Source of the DNA: Lutjanus erythropterus | Lineage: Eukaryota > Chordata > Actinopteri > Lutjaniformes > Lutjanidae | Reading direction: 5' to 3' | NCBI GenBank assembly: GCA_020091685.1 | Contig: CM034605.1 | Coordinates: forward strand, 27,342,281 to 27,406,280 | Length of the DNA stretch: 64,000 nt | Shown here: in pieces, positions 50,438 to 56,400 of the stretch | Numbering within the stretch: the stretch's first letter is position 1 | How the letters are laid out: the number at the start of each line of letters is the position of its first letter | Made by a program: the position numbers and the translations under genes | Notes under the pieces: generated by a model | Database searches by the model: none | Told to the model about the DNA's origin: nothing | Seen by the model: the letters and a program-made list of their open reading frames with translations, nothing else

Positions 50438-53400
50438 ACTGAAAGCTCAGGATGAGGCAGTGAAGGACAGGAGGGTTGAGTGGTTTGATGGGAAGCAGAA
50501 AGAGTTCATGTTTTGATGGGAGGGAAGCGTATTACAGGATCCGTGGCGCTCTCCATCGGCTACAGCGAGCTCTTCAGAGCTGAAGAAAACAGCAATCCTG
50601 CACACAACAGTGACCCGAAAGGTTCAGCCCGCAGGACACTCGTGCCCACGCAAGATACTGAGAGGCCCTTGGACTGAATTCAGTTCAACAGACATTTGGC
50701 AGCTTTGTGATTATATCATTCGCATTTCAGTGAATTGAAATTTAAAATCCTAAAAAAATGCCTGCCTGTTTTCACATTTTATGGGAAAAAAAAGTCACAT
50801 TTTCACACCTTTTCAAGCACTTTTCAAGCTTTTCCAGCATCTTACAGCTGTGGTACATTACATATTTATATGCACAAACCGAAGTTGATTATTTCACTTC
50901 TTCATCACATTAATCTAGAAGTTATTATATTCTGTGACAGCAAGGAGGGGTGACATATTTCATTGGGCTGAACCAGTATAAAACAATCACTATCACTATT
51001 CATATAGATAGTTATGAATTATGAAAGCAATGCAATTACAATTTCAAGCCATTTCAAACACTTTATCCAAAAACAGAGCACTTTTCAAGCACCCATAGGA
51101 ACCCTGTGTTTTCATAATAATAATGATACAAAATAAACAAACATCAGAGTGGAAATCATATTTTAAACCTACATTTACAGCCCTTGTGGTTTGATTAGCG
51201 TGGCACACAACTAAGAGCTCATTTGTGTTTTGAGTCTTTTTTACTTTGATTTACAGAAAACAATTTCTGAGCTGTCACTGTCACAACAGGATCTCGTTTT
51301 AACTGTAACATATTGTTTTGTCTTCTCGCAGCAAGAAACACAACCTGGTGAAAAAATCTCTTAGAACCAATGTGACCATTTTGCGGTAAAAATAAGAAAT
51401 GGTGATCCAGCTTTAATTTTGTCAACAAAAATCTTTGGTGACGCAATTTCATTTCATGACTAAATTGTAGCGTGAATGAAAAAGTAGTAACAATCAACAA
51501 TCATCCTGAGGAGCAAAGCAAGATAAAATAGTTGCTCTGTTTGGATGAACAACCAAGACAGAGCAACTAGAGACACGCTGTCCTGCAGGGTCTGCTAAGG
51601 TAAACATTATTTATTAGAGCCTGACCAATAAGGGATTTATAAAACCGACTAACAATTTAAGAGGAGTAATAAATCACTGATTACTAATATGGTAGCTGAT
51701 ATAGTGAATTTTTGAGCTATGTGGATTGTGCATCAGTTTTGCATCAACATGATTTTACAAAATAAAATAAATAGCTAAATAAACATCAGTACTTTTCATA
51801 ATCAGTCAATTTACAACTAACTATGTTAACACTGCCAGTCAATTAGGGGCAGGTTATAAAGTAAAACACATAGCCTCTCAGCATTTACACCTGCATCGAC
51901 ACCTGTCCTCATAAATGTTCCCTGTTGTGCTGAATCTAAATCACCGCAAGCCTCATTTTATGCATTATATGTTCTATAAACATAGTTTGTATATTGGTAC
52001 ATATCAGAGAACCTATAGGCCTACGCAGACGCCGATATATTTGTAATCGGCCCACATCAGGCCTCTTTAAATTATGCATATTGACTGACTCAATAACTTG
52101 TGTATATATGTTAATTCTGTTGGTATAGTTCAAAGTACTTTGTGGAACCAGGGTGCATTAGAGATCAGCTCGCCTCGGTCCGTTAACATGTTGTTAAATT
52201 TTATGGAGCCGAGCTCAGGGTCAACATCTACACCTAAAAGACTATTAATGATTTCTTATGGCTCATAAATAGACACCAACTCATTCAGTGAGCATTTAAC
52301 ATAAGTAGGTATTAATTTTAGCACGGCGTGAAGTGAGTGATTGCCTCAACAACACAGTTTACACATTTTTTAACTGCTGATTTATGAAATCAGAGTAAAA
52401 AGTCCTACTGAGGGAAACATGATGCCGACTTTAGCAGAAGACCTTGTGTCATAACAAATAATGATGCAAGGCATTCATTTTCATGATATGAAAGTCTGTG
52501 TTGGTTACATATGCTGTGTTCAAGGTGTGCCAAATTCTCAGTGGAATTTTTACAGTCAGGAGAAATATCTTCCAGCAAAATCTATAACAGGATCATGAAA
52601 CTGAGAAAATTATCAGTAAGCAATTTTCAGTATGTGACTAAGATTAAAACTTAATTTAAAATTCTAGTCAAAATTAACATGGTGGTGATCCTCATTTATA
52701 GTATAGTTTCATCCAGAACTGAGCTCCACTTTTCAGAAAACCAAACTTAATTGGACTCGTGACAGGTGGCTGACTGTAACTGAATTTGCAAGAGCAGACT
52801 AATTAAAAAAAGTTTTTGCTGTTGAATTGAACATACATTTCCTTTTAAATACAGTAGCTGAAAGCAGAGCAGGAGGATATGCAAATGATCAAGTACTTGT
52901 GCTATAGCAGTGGGATGCATAAACTGATCAAATGGTAAAGAAGATTTCACTCATACACCTGCAGCCAACACAACTTAAAGGGTAACTTTGGTGTTTTCCA
53001 ACCTGGACCCTACTTCCCATGTTTTTGTGTGTACATGACTTTGAAATTAGTCCAGTACTGAGTGAAACCGCTGCAGCCATGAGCAGTGGAACAGGTTCCA
53101 ATGTAATCCTTATCGGCAACTGTCAACCATCAAAGTACGTCCATTGAAACTGTTTGTTTTGCCACTGTCAGGCTCAGATTGTTACTCTCATGGTGTGTTT
53201 AAATAGAGAGTGAATATTATTTTTTGCATGAGTAGATTACATCCAAAGTTAATGTAAAGACATGGCTCAATGAGAAATTGAAAAAGCACGAACATGCAAA
53301 ATTGATGTCATACACGTATTTGCACAAGTTGAAAGTATCAAACTTGAGTGGAAGATTTGCGACTATCACAGGGCTTTTTGTCGGGTGTTGTGTGGAGAGG

Positions 53401-56400
53401 ACCGGGGCGGAGCACAGACACACAGCCGACAGACGGCTGCTGAGAGCAGAGTCACACTGTGGATTCCTTCACTGGCAGGAAAGAAGCTCAGAGTTTGTTT
53501 CAAACTTTAGGGATTAAACCTCTTCTCAACCTGTCTGTGCAGCGACACACGAAGGAGCCAATTTTGCTCGACTGTTTTCTGTACGCTAATTAGTCTCTGT
53601 GTCCATGGTGACCGCTGACTGGAGGGGTAATGTATTTTAAAGTTACTTTGTAAAAGTACTGAGGAGGGGCAAAGAAGAGAGACAGGAGAAACAAAACACA
53701 GAAATCCAGCTTCCTGTCAGAGGCTGACACAACCTCACATACACACACAGCTGGCCTGTTACCGGCTGGTGTTTGCTAGCTGTTAGCATGTTACTCATTA
53801 GCTTATAGAATGAATATAAATATGAAAAAACATACTCACACGAGTAATGCAAATAACTATAAATGTTCCCAAAATGATCAGGCGATCAAACTCATTGTTT
53901 TGGTGTAAACGCATTATACTTGTATAAATGTCTGAAAACATTATGGAAAGGGTTGCTACAGAGACCTTTTGTTAAAGAGTACTGAAACTGAAACTGCTGT
54001 TTTATTGACCCTGCTAAACCCACCAGAGTCCATTTACAGAATTTCATCATCGTGAAGCCACTTTATTCATACTCGACAGACACAAAATAAAACACCTGTA
54101 AAACATCTTGGCTCGTCTTTACAGTTCCAACTATCACCGACTCTAGTTTGGTCGATATAAACCTTTAATTTGCTGAGCTATATGTGAAAATTCTATTCTG
54201 TTTTCTTGTCACTGCTTCTCTGATGGCCGACTTCTCTCTTGCTCTTCTTCTGATATTTTCATGTCCAACTCAGCAAATTAAAGCTTTTTATTAATTAAAC
54301 CAGAGGCAGTGATTGTTGGAACAGTACAAAAAGACGAGCCAAAGTGGTTGTAGTTGAGGTTTATTTCGTTTCAGTCGAGTTTGAATGTGTTTTCCAATGA
54401 TAAAATGTCTGTTTCTGTAAATGGAGTCCGGTGGCTTTGACATAAGTGATATTTACGGTTAAACAAAATGGATCTTACTCTTCAAAAAAATGTCTGTCTC
54501 TGGTGGGATCCTTTCCATAAAATTGTCAGACACTTGGAATAACAATCTGAGCCTGTCAGTGGCAAAAATAAGCACTTTTAGCGGTACTTTGATGGCTCAC
54601 AATTGCCCATAACAGCCCATTTTGTGGCTGATGGCTGCAGGGGCCTCACTTAAAACGGAATTCAAATTTTAAAATTCAAAAAATGGATTCAAAAATTGTC
54701 CCCATTAGTCAGTTAGACAGAAAAAGATAAAAAAAAAAAAAAAAAAAATCAGCAGCGAAAATGAAAGGAAAATCTCTTCACAGGACATTATCAATGAATA
54801 ACTGAAAGAATGAAGTGATAAAAGAGTAAGGACGTTAGTCACAACTTAACAGTCAGCTCCAAGCGAGCCAAACCACAGTAAAATATATAAAGAACAGAAG
54901 AAAACACAACATTAATGAACGAAATCCGAACAAAAACAAGCTGGTCTGTGAATGCCTCAGTAATCCAGCAAAGTCAGATAAATCCCACATATCATTTCCT
55001 CCCTCTGGGGGTGGCAGCAGTTACCATTTTGAGCGGGGCCAGTATCAGGATGACATAGCGGACCTCGCAGCAGTTCTCCCCCCAGTTTTGCGGCCTCTCC
55101 AGGCGGGAGATGCACACGTGACGTCTCTGGAGATGCTTCACGTTGCAGCTGGAGCGGAGAGGGAGAAGGAGGAGGTTTTATAAATGTCAACGCCTCACCT
55201 CACCAGCAGCGCCCTTCATTTCCATAGATTAACCTCTCTTTCTCTGCAGCAACAGGTAGACACACTATTCAGATGTGCGTGAGCCTGTTGTCACTTGCAC
55301 ATACATAAACACACTCACACATACTCACACAGCCATGCACAGATGGATGTTTGTGTACATATGCAAACATAATGCAGACATTTGTACATAAATTCCTATA
55401 GTTCTGTCAGTTGGATTTAAATGTAGAGCTGCAACAGTTACTCAATTAATAGATTATTTAGTTGCAAAAAACACATTTTAATGGCCAACTGTTCTGATAA
55501 CATTTGCTGGTTCCAGCTTCTTAACTGTGAGGATTTACAGATTTTCTTTGTCATTAATGATCGTAAATGAAGAGTCTTTGGACTGTTTGTTGGACCAAAG
55601 AAGCAATTGGAAGACGTCACCTTGGGTTCTGGAAAATTGCAATTTTTACAATTTTTTGACATTCTACAGAATTAATTATTAATTATTAATTATAAATAGT
55701 ATAGTACTGTGTAAATTAGGTATGATAATACTGTACAAATGCAGTCCAAATATATTGATATTGGAAATCATACTCTCTCCTTCCTTTTATTTATTTATTT
55801 TTTTAAATACTTCTGTGCATTTGTAAAATTGTGGCAGTGTAGCTATCTTTAATTTTAATTTTACAAGGTTCTTTCATCCCATCTGTGCATTTCTGTTATG
55901 TTAATTTATACTTCCGCACTTCTGTTTTATTACATGCACAAATAAAGAACTGTATTAAAAATCATGAAAATAATTGTTAGATTAATTGGTAATGAAAATA
56001 ATTGTTAGCTGCAGGCCTATTTAGATGTATTTTATACAAGATTCAAGTAGTACATTATGGAAACATGATAATTTATCTCCAAATCTGAAGGGTTGGTTTT
56101 AATTTTTAAGGTAAACTGAAATATAAAGTGTTGATTTAGAAGATTATTTCTTATTAAAATCTACAAGTTCTCCAAATTAAATGACAAAAAAAGTGTTTTC
56201 TGACCTGACAAAACTATTGGCAGTATGAAATTATTTGTGTGTAATTGACAAAACTGTTACAAGTCGCTGCTGAAAAATAAATCTCTTTCATGATGAGATG
56301 ATGCTGTGGTTGAGGTCTGGTTAGTTTTAGGGAAACATCGTGGTTTGGGTTAAAATGGTGACTTTGTTGAGGTTTGCGGACCTTTGTCATCGTGGTTACA

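Larger units (their letters stand above)
45493..55024 (-). other. slc4a11: slc4a11 intron between exons b and c
   Basis: 9.5 kb, the largest complete intron. No gene. Holds a dispersed repeat (48170-48330), unique-looking sequence (48900-49240), AGAACC element copy 4, a long TG run (50375-50436), a TTTTCAAGCACC-type repeat (about 50790-51110), a CCGACTA/CGATATA MITE-like copy (51613-52070) and CCTGGACCC-family copies. 45550-46480 and 46660-48100 show nothing recognised. Confidence 0.65.
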
